In this document: positions 41,959 through 50,635 of the stretch, piece by piece | How the letters are laid out: each line of letters begins with the position of its first letter | Position numbering within the stretch: position 1 is the first letter of the stretch | Source of the DNA: Rhizobium sp. Q54 | GTDB taxonomy: Bacteria; Pseudomonadota; Alphaproteobacteria; ATCC43930; CGMCC-115725 | Assembly: GCA_945861155.1 (NCBI GenBank) | Contig: CAMATN010000021.1 | Coordinates: forward strand, 1-50,635 | DNA: 50,635 bases | Direction: 5' to 3' | The notes under the pieces: generated by a model | The model's database searches: none | Told to the model about the DNA's origin: nothing | Seen by the model: the letters and a program-made list of their open reading frames with translations, nothing else | Position numbers and translations under genes: made by a program

Positions 41959-42402
41959 CTATTGATTGATTTCGGGCTCGACGAGCCGTGCCAGGTTTCG
42001 CAAGGATTCTTGCCAGCCGAGATAACAGGCCTCCGGCGGGATTACGTCGGGGATGCCTTCCTGCGCGATGTTGACCTCGGTGCCGACCGATACCTTCTTC
42101 AACACCACCGTCACCTGAATGTCGCCGACCAGATTAGGATCGTCGAATGTGTCCGTGTAGCGCAAGCGTTCGTTCGGAACGAGCTCGACATATTCCCCGC
42201 CAAACGAGTGGCTTTTGCCCGTCGTGAAGTTTCGGAAGGACATTTTGAATGTGCCGCCGACTTTCGGTTCCAGATGAAACACAGTGCAGGCAAAGCCGTT
42301 GGGCGGCAGCCACTTCGCGAGCGCGTCCGCTTCGAGGAATGCGCGATAGACTTTCTCCGGTGTGGCTGCCAGAACGCGGTGCAAGCGCACGGTGTTGGGC
42401 AT
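41959..42402 (-). CDS. SRPBCC/AHSA1-type START-fold protein
   Basis: The 147-aa protein is of the activator-of-Hsp90 homology (AHSA1-like SRPBCC) family. It shows VRLHRVLAATPEKVYRAFLEADALAKWLPP, PKVGGTFKMSFRNF, GEYVELVPNERLRYTDTF and a C-terminal helix WQESLRNLARLVEPEI. These form a hydrophobic ligand pocket, and the ligand and role are unknown. The ATG at 42402 begins MPNTVRLHRV. It stands alone between two repeats. Confidence 0.88.
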   Translation of the reverse strand: MPNTVRLHRVLAATPEKVYRAFLEADALAKWLPPNGFACTVFHLEPKVGGTFKMSFRNFTTGKSHSFGGEYVELVPNERLRYTDTFDDPNLVGDIQVTVVLKKVSVGTEVNIAQEGIPDVIPPEACYLGWQESLRNLARLVEPEINQ

Positions 42403-42530
42403 GGTCGCGTCTCCTGTGTTGGATTGATGTGCTCGCGGTCGATAAGGGGCGGAGAGGCCGGCAAGGATGGACCTGACATCGGCCTACGATGCCACAATCG
42501 CGCGCTAAATTCCGCGCACATCCCGCATTC

Positions 42531-42593
42531 CGTCATTCCGTCGAAGGCCGGGATCCATGTCTGCCGTGGATACCGGCTTTCGCCAGCATGACA
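42531..42593. repeat. GTCATTCCG...CAGCATGAC inverted repeat (short copy)
   Basis: CGTCATTCCGTCGAAGGCCG at the left pairs imperfectly with CGGCTTTCGCCAGCATGAC at the right. It is a shorter, diverged member of the GTCATCCCGGC family. Confidence 0.75.
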
Positions 42594-42677
42594 AAGGAAG
42601 TACCCGTGCGAATGCGCGTCGCCGGGTTGCCGGCGCAGGGCCCGACCGCTAGAAAGCAAGGATCGCTGGTGAGGTGG

Positions 42678-42941
42678 ATGATGGCCGAGGCAGACGGCGA
42701 GTCGACGATGCGGCCCGACAGCACGCTCGATGCGACCGGGCTGTTGTGCCCGCTGCCGGTGCTGAAGGCGCGCCGCGCGCTGAAGGCGGTGCCGGCCGGC
42801 GGCATCCTTGAAGTGCTGGCGACCGATCCCGGCGCGACCAAGGATTTCGAGCATTTCTGCCAGACGACCGGCTGCGTGCTGATCGAGGCGAGCGAACAGC
42901 CCGGCGGCATCTTGAGGTTTCGCCTGAAGAAACCGGGTTAA
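42678..42941 (+). CDS. TusA/SirA-family sulfur-carrier-like protein
   Basis: The 87-aa protein is of the TusA/YedF family. It has STLDATGLLCPLPVLKARRALKAVPAG, whose Cys24 in the CPxP motif is the persulphide-carrying residue in TusA. The DPGATKDFEHFCQTTG segment and the closing GGILRFRLKKP follow. TusA relatives relay sulphur to tRNA thiolation, molybdenum cofactor or sulphur oxidation. The function of stand-alone copies like this is often unknown. Tandem ATGs at 42678 and 42681 follow GAGGTGG. It precedes the iron alcohol dehydrogenase by 13 bp and is probably co-transcribed. Confidence 0.9.
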   Translation: MMAEADGESTMRPDSTLDATGLLCPLPVLKARRALKAVPAGGILEVLATDPGATKDFEHFCQTTGCVLIEASEQPGGILRFRLKKPG

Positions 42942-42954
42942 GAGGAGACGCGCG

Positions 42955-44118
42955 ATGGCGGCGGCGTTGATTACCACACCGCGGCTGATGGCGGTGGGCG
43001 GCGGGGCGCTAGCGGAATTGCCCGGGCTGCTGTTGCGGCTCGGGCTCGGACGGCCGCTGATCGTCACCGACCCCTATATCGCGGGAAGCGGCATCCTCGA
43101 CCGGGCGACGGCGCTGCTCGACGCCGCGGACATTCCCTGGTCGGTGTTCTCCGACACGGTGCCGGACCCGACGACCGAAATCATCGGCATCGGCGTCGAA
43201 TTGCTGCAGGCCGGCGCGTTCGACAGCCTCGTCGCGATCGGCGGCGGCAGCTCGATCGACACGGCGAAGGGCATGTCGGTGCTGTTCGCCAATGGCGGGC
43301 GGATCGCCGATTACAAGGTGCCGAACGAGATCCCGCTGGCCGGGCTGCCGGTCGTCGCGATCCCGACCACCGCCGGCACCGGGTCCGAAGTCACCCGGTT
43401 CACGGTCGTCACCGATACCGAGACCGACGAGAAGATGCTGATCGCCGGGCTTGCCTGCTGTCCGGTGGCGGCGATCGTCGATTACGAACTGACCTTGACG
43501 ATGCCGCTGCGGCTCACCGCCGATACCGGGATCGACAGCCTGACCCACGCGATCGAGGCCTATGTCAGCCGCCGCGCCAACCCGTTCACCGACGGGCTGG
43601 CGAAAAATGCGATGAGCCTGATTGCCCGCAATATCCGCACCGTCTGCGCCGAGCCCGGCAACCACGCCGCGCGCGAGGCGATGATGCTCGGCGCGACGCA
43701 TGCGGGCATGGCCTTTTCCAATGCCAGCGTCGCGCTGGTGCACGGCATGAGCCGGCCGATCGGCGCCTTTTTTCACGTGCCGCACGGGTTGTCGAACGCG
43801 ATGCTGTTGCCCGAGATCACCGCTTTCTCCGCCCCGGCGGCGCTCGAGCGCTACGCCGATTGCGCGCGCGCGATGGGGGTCGCCGAGGAAGGGGAGGGCA
43901 GCCAGGGCGCGGTCGCACGGCTGTTGGACGAATTGCGCCGGCTCAACGCGGATTTGGGTGTGCCAAGCCCGCGCGCCTACGGCATCGACCGCGCCCGCTA
44001 TGACGCGCTGTTGCCGGTCATGGCGAGCCAGGCGCTCGCCTCGGGTTCGCCGGCCCACAACCCGCTCGTGCCGACCAGCGACCAGATCATCGAGCTGTAT
44101 CGCCGGGTATATGAATAG
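42955..44118 (+). CDS. Iron-containing alcohol dehydrogenase
   Basis: The 387-aa group III metal-dependent alcohol dehydrogenase has the NAD-binding region VAIGGGSSIDTAKGMSVL, PTTAGTGSEVTRF and VDYELTLTMP. The metal-site region reads DTGIDSLTHAIEAYVSRRANP and ALVHGMSRPIGAFFHVPHGLSNAMLLP, containing the Asp and three His ligands. It oxidises alcohols or reduces aldehydes, and the exact substrate is unknown (relatives include 1,3-propanediol and lactaldehyde dehydrogenases). The ATG at 42955 has GAGGAGACGCG upstream. It forms a pair with the TusA-like gene. Confidence 0.92.
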   Translation: MAAALITTPRLMAVGGGALAELPGLLLRLGLGRPLIVTDPYIAGSGILDRATALLDAADIPWSVFSDTVPDPTTEIIGIGVELLQAGAFDSLVAIGGGSSIDTAKGMSVLFANGGRIADYKVPNEIPLAGLPVVAIPTTAGTGSEVTRFTVVTDTETDEKMLIAGLACCPVAAIVDYELTLTMPLRLTADTGIDSLTHAIEAYVSRRANPFTDGLAKNAMSLIARNIRTVCAEPGNHAAREAMMLGATHAGMAFSNASVALVHGMSRPIGAFFHVPHGLSNAMLLPEITAFSAPAALERYADCARAMGVAEEGEGSQGAVARLLDELRRLNADLGVPSPRAYGIDRARYDALLPVMASQALASGSPAHNPLVPTSDQIIELYRRVYE

Positions 44119-44131
44119 AACGCCACCGTTG

Positions 44132-44213
44132 TTGTCATCCCGGCGACGGCCGGGATCCACCGGTCGGCGCCCGGGACGCTGAAAAATGGGTCCCGGCCTT
44201 CGCCGGGACGACA
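44132..44213. repeat. GTCATCCCGGC...GCCGGGACGAC inverted repeat
   Basis: TTGTCATCCCGGCGACGGCC at the left pairs with GGCCTTCGCCGGGACGACAA at the right around a short spacer. It lies between the convergent alcohol dehydrogenase and Rieske genes. Confidence 0.85.
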
Positions 44214-44251
44214 ATTTTTTTCTAACGCGGGATGAAGAGGCCGCGATCTTT

Positions 44252-44572
44252 CTATTCGAGCTTGACCTGGATGTCGTCGCCGACGAGGCGGATCGGATAG
44301 GATTTGAGGTCGTCGATGCAGGGCGGCGCGGTTGCCTTGCCGGTCTTCACGTCAAAGCGCCCGGCATGTAGCGGGCATTCGATCTCGCCCTTGTCGAGCC
44401 AGCCGTCGGACAGCTTGGCGTAGGCATGGGTGCAGATGTCGTCGGTGGCGTAGAGCGTGCCGTCGAGATCGTAGAGCGCGATCTCGCGCCCGGCCAAGAT
44501 AACGCCGAGGACATCGCCTTCAGCGAGATCGCCGCGGTTGGCGGCCTTGACCCAGCCGGAATCGTCGCTCAT
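44252..44572 (-). CDS. Rieske-type [2Fe-2S] ferredoxin
   Basis: The 106-aa soluble Rieske protein has the cluster ligands in DICTHAYAKL (Cys47, His49) and ECPLHAGRFDVKTG (Cys66, His69). It follows the pattern of ferredoxin components of aromatic-ring dioxygenases and NirD-like proteins, ending YPIRLVGDDIQVKLE. It probably passes electrons to an oxygenase that is not in this window. The ATG at 44572 gives MSDDSGWVKAANRGDL. It lies 41 bp downstream of the DEAD-box gene on the same strand. Confidence 0.93.
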   Translation of the reverse strand: MSDDSGWVKAANRGDLAEGDVLGVILAGREIALYDLDGTLYATDDICTHAYAKLSDGWLDKGEIECPLHAGRFDVKTGKATAPPCIDDLKSYPIRLVGDDIQVKLE

Positions 44573-44613
44573 CGGCGGCTCCCTGCTCTATGGCGCACTG
44601 CAGCCCGCCGGGC

Positions 44614-46128
44614 TTAGGCGCGCGCAGCAACCCGCGGGGCGCGCTTCAGGAAATCCGGCAAATCGTCGCCAAAGCCGACGACCCGTTGTTCGTCCGGCTG
44701 CGGCTGCGGCTGACGACGCGGCTCGGCGGGCCGCGCGGCCGGATGCGGGAACAATTTTACAACCGGGTCGGCGGGGAGGGCGGCGGCAACCTGCGATTCG
44801 CCAGAACGAGGCTCGATCGGCGCGGCGCGGTCGCGACGCGGACGCGCGCGGGGGGCGGGCGCATCCGAGCCCTTCCGCGGATCGGCCCGTTCTTTTTCCA
44901 CCGGGGCGGTCCGCGACCTGGTGCGTTCCGGCGAGGTGCGTGTCGCCGACGCGCTGCGGCCACGGCCGCGGCGACGCTCGCCGCCTTCGAAATCGAGCGC
45001 GGCTGGCGCCAGATCGGCGACCGTCGATACCGGGATCTCGTTGCCGATCAGCTTTTGGATCGCGGCGACCATCTTGCCGTCCTCGGGGGCCGCCAGGGTG
45101 AAGGAGCGGCCCTTCCGGCCGGCCCGTCCGGTGCGCCCGATGCGGTGGACATAATCCTCGGCGTGGTGCGGCACGTCGTAATTGAAGACGTGCGACAAAC
45201 CCTGGATGTCGAGGCCGCGCGCCGCGACGTCGCTCGCGACGAGCAGCCGTATCTCGCCGGTCTTGAAGCGCTCGAGGGTTTCGGTGCGCTTGGGCTGCGG
45301 CAAGTCGCCGTGCAAAGCCGCCGCGTCCAGGCCGAGCCGCGATAGCGACTTTTGCAGGATGTCGACATCGCGCTTGCGGTTGCAAAAAATCAGCGCGTTT
45401 TTGACGTCTTCGCTGACGATCAGCCGCAACAGCGCGTCGCGCTTGTCCTCGGGCGCCATGATTACCAGGAACTGCTCGACCAGTTCCGCGGGCGACGCCG
45501 GCGGCGCCACCGAGATCTCGACCGGATCGTTCAAAAACGCGTCGGCGAGGCGGCGGATTTCGGGAGGCATCGTCGCCGAGAAGAACAGCGTCTGCCGGTT
45601 CTTCGGCAACAGGCTGACGATGCGCTCGACATCGGGGATGAAGCCCATGTCGAGCATTCGGTCAGCTTCGTCGATGACCAGGATGCGCACGTCGGATAAG
45701 AGGATCTTGCCGCGCTCGAACAGATCGAGCATGCGGCCCGGCGTCGCGATCAGCACATCGACGCCGCGATCGAGCTTGCGTTCCTGCTCGGCAAAGCGCG
45801 AGCCGCCGATCAATAGCGCGGTCGATAGCCGGTGATGCTTGCCGTAGCCCTCGAACGCGGCCTGGACCTGCGTCGCCAATTCGCGCGTGGGTTCAATGAT
45901 CAGCGAGCGCGGCATGCGCGCCCGCGCCCGCCCGGCGGCGAGCTTGTCGATCATCGGCAGCGCGAAGCTGGCGGTTTTGCCGGTCCCGGTCTGCGCACAA
46001 CCGAGCACATCGCGGCCGCTGGCGACGACGGGGATGGCTTGCTCTTGGATCGGGGTGGGGGTTGTGTAGCCGGCGTCTAAGACCGCCTGAAGAAGTTCAG
46101 GCGACAGTCCAATTTCTGTAAAATTCAT
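44614..46128 (-). CDS. DEAD-box RNA helicase (RhlE-like)
   Basis: The 504-aa ATP-dependent RNA helicase has MNFTEIGLSPELLQAVLDAGY at the Q-motif region with PTPIQEQAIP, motif I AQTGTGKT, PTRELATQV, motif II VIDEADRMLDMGF, SAT in FFSATMPPE, and motif VI HRIGRTGRAG. The last 110 residues are a basic, Arg/Pro/Glu-rich disordered tail, typical of RhlE-like proteins in alphaproteobacteria. Such helicases act in ribosome assembly or RNA decay, often at low temperature. infA and csp lie just upstream on the same strand, giving a translation/cold-related cluster. Confidence 0.95.
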   Translation of the reverse strand: MNFTEIGLSPELLQAVLDAGYTTPTPIQEQAIPVVASGRDVLGCAQTGTGKTASFALPMIDKLAAGRARARMPRSLIIEPTRELATQVQAAFEGYGKHHRLSTALLIGGSRFAEQERKLDRGVDVLIATPGRMLDLFERGKILLSDVRILVIDEADRMLDMGFIPDVERIVSLLPKNRQTLFFSATMPPEIRRLADAFLNDPVEISVAPPASPAELVEQFLVIMAPEDKRDALLRLIVSEDVKNALIFCNRKRDVDILQKSLSRLGLDAAALHGDLPQPKRTETLERFKTGEIRLLVASDVAARGLDIQGLSHVFNYDVPHHAEDYVHRIGRTGRAGRKGRSFTLAAPEDGKMVAAIQKLIGNEIPVSTVADLAPAALDFEGGERRRGRGRSASATRTSPERTRSRTAPVEKERADPRKGSDAPAPRARPRRDRAAPIEPRSGESQVAAALPADPVVKLFPHPAARPAEPRRQPQPQPDEQRVVGFGDDLPDFLKRAPRVAARA

Positions 46129-46263
46129 CGAGAAGTATTTGCCTTGCCTAAGGTGTAGGCGGGCGGCCCGCCCGGAATGGTAATTGGGGGTCTCGCGCCA
46201 AAAGTCAATGGTTTTCGACGAGTGCGGCGACCCGTTGCGATTAAACCGAACAGGCGGCAGCGC

Positions 46264-46530
46264 TCAGCGGCGGCGGAACTGCGGCCGCGGCCCCATCGGC
46301 GGGGCCGAGGTGTCCTTGTGGCGGAAGTTGATCCGGCCTTTTGTCAAATCGTAGGGCGTCATTTCGACCGTGACGCGATCCCCGGCCAAAATACGGATGC
46401 GGTTCTTTTTCATCTTGCCGGAGGAGTAGGCGAGCGTTTCGTGCCCGTTATCGAGCTTTACCCGAAACCGTGCGTCGGGCAGCAGCTCCATCACGATGCC
46501 GTCGAATTCGATCAGGTCTTCTTTGGCCAA
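46264..46530 (-). CDS. infA: Translation initiation factor IF-1
   Basis: IF-1 binds the ribosomal A site during initiation. The S1/OB-fold protein has [46 protein letters not shown] and the closing [13 protein letters not shown], followed by a basic tail (PQFRRR) that is usual in alphaproteobacteria. The TTG at 46530 is preferred because it yields the canonical MAKED start and has GGGGAA at 46538-46543, 7 nt upstream. The ATG at 46545 would add MGNAH-type residues and has no ribosome site, lying directly after the csp terminator T-run. Confidence 0.93.
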   Translation of the reverse strand: MAKEDLIEFDGIVMELLPDARFRVKLDNGHETLAYSSGKMKKNRIRILAGDRVTVEMTPYDLTKGRINFRHKDTSAPPMGPRPQFRRR

Positions 46531-46550
46531 ATGCGCATTCCCCATAAGAT

Positions 46551-46573
46551 AAAAGGGGCGCCGCGGCGCCCCT
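46551..46573 (-). terminator. Rho-independent terminator of csp, directly before infA
   Basis: A perfect 20-nt palindrome with arms AGGGGCGCCG and CGGCGCCCCT (46554-46573) is followed on the minus strand by TTTT. It begins 12 bases after the csp stop, and its T-run is 6 bases from the upstream infA ATG candidate. Confidence 0.8.
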
Positions 46574-46584
46574 GGCGACGGAAA

Positions 46585-46791
46585 CTAGACCGCCCGCAGG
46601 TTGACCGCCGAAACGCGGCCGCGCTGGCCCTGTTCGAGCTCGTAATCGACCTTCTGGCCTTCGTTGAGACCGTCCATGCCGGCCTGCTCGACCGCGGAGA
46701 TATGAACGAAGATGTCGGCGCCTCCGTCGGTCGGCTGGATAAACCCATCGCCCTTTTGGGCGTTGAACCATTTGACCGTGCCGGTCGCCAT
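46585..46791 (-). CDS. Cold-shock-domain protein
   Basis: The 68-aa single cold-shock domain binds single-stranded nucleic acid. RNP1 is in KGDGFIQP (Asp replaces the usual Tyr/Phe of KGYGFI/KGFGFI) and RNP2 is in DIFVHISAV. It starts MATGTVKWFNAQKG and ends SAVNLRAV. The ATG at 46791 is the standard start, preceded by the 256-bp leader region 46792-47047, which holds no recognisable gene. CspA-family proteins melt RNA structure and can act as antiterminators. A strong terminator and infA follow. Confidence 0.93.
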   Translation of the reverse strand: MATGTVKWFNAQKGDGFIQPTDGGADIFVHISAVEQAGMDGLNEGQKVDYELEQGQRGRVSAVNLRAV

Positions 46792-47047
46792 CAGCAGGAA
46801 CTCCGGTTGGTAGCAGGCCGCCGCACGATGTGTGGCGGATCGAAATTCGGTTGGTCGGGAAACACAATCCACCGCTCGCGGGCGAGCGTCGGCAGCGAAG
46901 CCGAGCCCAAACGGGCCGACGCTCGCTAGGTAAGCGGACGCGGGGATTTACGCAAGGCCCGCGAGCGGCGATCGCGCGGTTTTCGCCGCGGGCGCATGCC
47001 GGGCGCATGCCGGCTGAAACCATGCCGGCGGGCTGAAAGCGGCCCGG

Positions 47048-49087
<2,040 letters not shown>

Positions 49088-49235
49088 GGCCCGATTATAG
49101 GGACCGTGGCCTCAGGCGCAAGCAGGATGCGGTATATCGTTTAGTCGGAATAACAACATCTTGGGTAGATAGAGGGTTGCGGCAACGGGGCAATGCTTTC
49201 CGTGGAACCGAACGGCCTCGGCGGGATTTACGATC

Positions 49236-49451
49236 ATGATGATGATGATGACCAATGAGCGGAAAATCTGGGAAGCCGCCCTCTTGTTGGTGCGACGACA
49301 CGGCAGTGACGCCGTCGGAATCGCCGAGCGCGAGGCGGAGCGGCTACGCGCTAGCGACGACGAACTGACCTGCGTTGTCTGGTGCTGGATCGCACGGTCG
49401 ACGGCGGAATTGCTTCGACCGGTGCCGGAGGCCGACGAGCGGATTCATTAA
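49236..49451 (+). CDS. Small conserved protein of unknown function, five tandem ATGs
   Basis: The 71-aa soluble protein starts with five consecutive ATG codons (49236-49250). The body reads MTNERKIWEAALLLVRRHGSD followed by AVGIAEREAERLRASDDEL and WCWIARSTAELL. It is all-helical with alternating charge, like short uncharacterised proteins of alphaproteobacteria with an RHG-x-DA core. The true start is probably the last ATG (49248). GCGGGATTTACG precedes the run. The function is unknown. It is divergent from parE and upstream of msrB. Confidence 0.7.
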   Translation: MMMMMTNERKIWEAALLLVRRHGSDAVGIAEREAERLRASDDELTCVVWCWIARSTAELLRPVPEADERIH

Positions 49452-49560
49452 AACGAGCGCTGCAACCGAATTATTGCCGCGCCTCAGCACGCCGCCTCTT
49501 CACGTCGGCGAGCGGGAGGGCGATATTCCCCTGGTCGCAACGTCCGGCGAGGCAAGCGCA

Positions 49561-50061
49561 ATGGCAGAAGGTTTCTTTGGCCGCTTCGGCGGAAGCGGCC
49601 AATCATCATCGAAGAGCGCATCGGAACGCGATTTCGAGGTCAAGCTGACCGACGAGGAGTGGCGCAGCCGGCTGAACCCCGAGCAATATCGGGTGTTGCG
49701 CGAGCACGGCACCGAGCGCGCCGGAACGAGCCCGCTCGACAAGCAATACGGGCCGGGAGTCTATCATTGCGCCGGATGCGGCGAAAAATTGTTCGATGCC
49801 GGCACCAAGTTCAACAGCCGCACCGGCTGGCCGAGCTTCTTTGCGCCGCTCGATGATGCGGTCGACACCCGCAGCGACCGGGCCTTGTTCATGGTCCGCA
49901 CCGAGGTGCACTGCCGGCGCTGCGGCGGCCATCTCGGCCATGTCTTCGAGGATGGGCCGGCGCCGACCGGATTGCGCTATTGCATGAATGGCGTGTCGCT
50001 GGAATTCCAGCCCGGCGCCGACGACGCGCAACCGACAACGGCGGCGAAGAAAACCGAATAA
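49561..50061 (+). CDS. msrB: Peptide-methionine (R)-S-oxide reductase MsrB
   Basis: MsrB repairs the R-epimer of methionine sulphoxide in proteins. The 166-aa protein has EVKLTDEEWRSRLNPEQYRVLREHGTERAGTSPLD, structural zinc cysteines in YHCAGCGEKLF and HCRRCGGHLGHVF, the substrate region SRTGWPSFF and the catalytic Cys in LRYCMNGVSLEF. All zinc and catalytic residues are present. The ATG at 49561 is chosen because the leader MAEGFFGRFGG is short and precedes the domain. Upstream in-frame sequence reads into the 71-aa gene's strand. It converges on the P-II gene. Confidence 0.93.
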   Translation: MAEGFFGRFGGSGQSSSKSASERDFEVKLTDEEWRSRLNPEQYRVLREHGTERAGTSPLDKQYGPGVYHCAGCGEKLFDAGTKFNSRTGWPSFFAPLDDAVDTRSDRALFMVRTEVHCRRCGGHLGHVFEDGPAPTGLRYCMNGVSLEFQPGADDAQPTTAAKKTE

Positions 50062-50154
50062 TCGTACAACGGCGCCCCCGGACGACCCCGATGGGCCGTC
50101 TCGGGTACAGCGGCTTCCGGGCTGTAAATGTCAGTTAGTCGGTGCGCGTTCCGA

Positions 50155-50635
<481 letters not shown>

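Noticed and set aside
46792-47047. Small gene or cold-shock leader structure upstream of csp
   Set aside because: The region is GC-rich with short direct repeats such as GCATGCCGG; no gene with a ribosome site and no recognised cold-shock box was found.
50062-50154. Terminator between the convergent msrB and P-II genes
   Set aside because: Only weak short pairings (CCCGA with TCGGG) and no T-run.

Overview
The window is about two-thirds G+C. Its gene families point to an alphaproteobacterium, probably Rhodospirillales or Hyphomicrobiales (Rhizobiales): a RegB/RegA redox two-component pair, a DivK-like single-domain response regulator, an AapJQMP general amino-acid ABC transporter, a 3-hydroxybutyrate dehydrogenase, an orphan P-II protein, and several families of dispersed intergenic palindromic repeats. 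The lineage is inferred from family content only.

Layout. (1) The 5' end of a MmgE/PrpD-family gene runs off the left edge. (2) Positions 687-11414 hold a near-complete type II secretion system: gspE-F-H-I-J-L-M-C-D-K on the minus strand in a tight array with ATGA/GTGA overlaps, and the major pseudopilin gspG alone on the plus strand, converging on gspK. The prepilin peptidase (GspO) is not in the window. (3) Positions 11567-18245 are small-molecule and secreted-enzyme genes: alpha/beta hydrolase, amidohydrolase-2, cupin, a Tyr-rich exported protein, an LLM flavin oxidoreductase, a secreted hydrolase and two unknowns. (4) Positions 18497-23165 are a branched-chain amino-acid-type ABC system (livF-G-M-H plus binding protein). 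(5) Positions 23310-28025 hold an AmpG-like MFS permease, a YgjP-type metalloprotease, a GNAT protein, a DivK-like regulator and cobB. (6) Positions 28112-32446 are aapJ-Q-M-P, with a palindromic repeat inside the operon. (7) Positions 32662-39395 hold a class III CoA-transferase, a small Cys-containing exported protein, a TauD-family dioxygenase, an unusual AAA+ ATPase with a GspE/PilB-type N-terminus, bdhA, and an ABC-2 exporter pair. (8) Positions 39673-44572 hold regB-regA, an AHSA1 protein, a TusA-like protein paired with an iron alcohol dehydrogenase, and a Rieske ferredoxin. (9) Positions 44614-50520 are mostly information-processing and housekeeping genes: a DEAD-box helicase, infA, csp, parE, a 71-aa protein, msrB and a P-II gene. 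An apparent insertion-sequence end abuts the P-II gene exactly where its ATG should be.

The main functional modules are protein secretion, uptake of amino acids and related solutes, redox-responsive regulation, and cold/translation functions (csp, infA, DEAD-box helicase). The most notable observations are the decapitated P-II gene at the right edge, the MshEN-AAA+ ATPase, the csp terminator lying directly against the infA start, the inverted isolated gspG, and the density of dispersed repeats, one of which separates aapQ from aapM. No tRNA, rRNA, CRISPR array or prophage was seen. No gene-free stretch exceeds about 300 bases.
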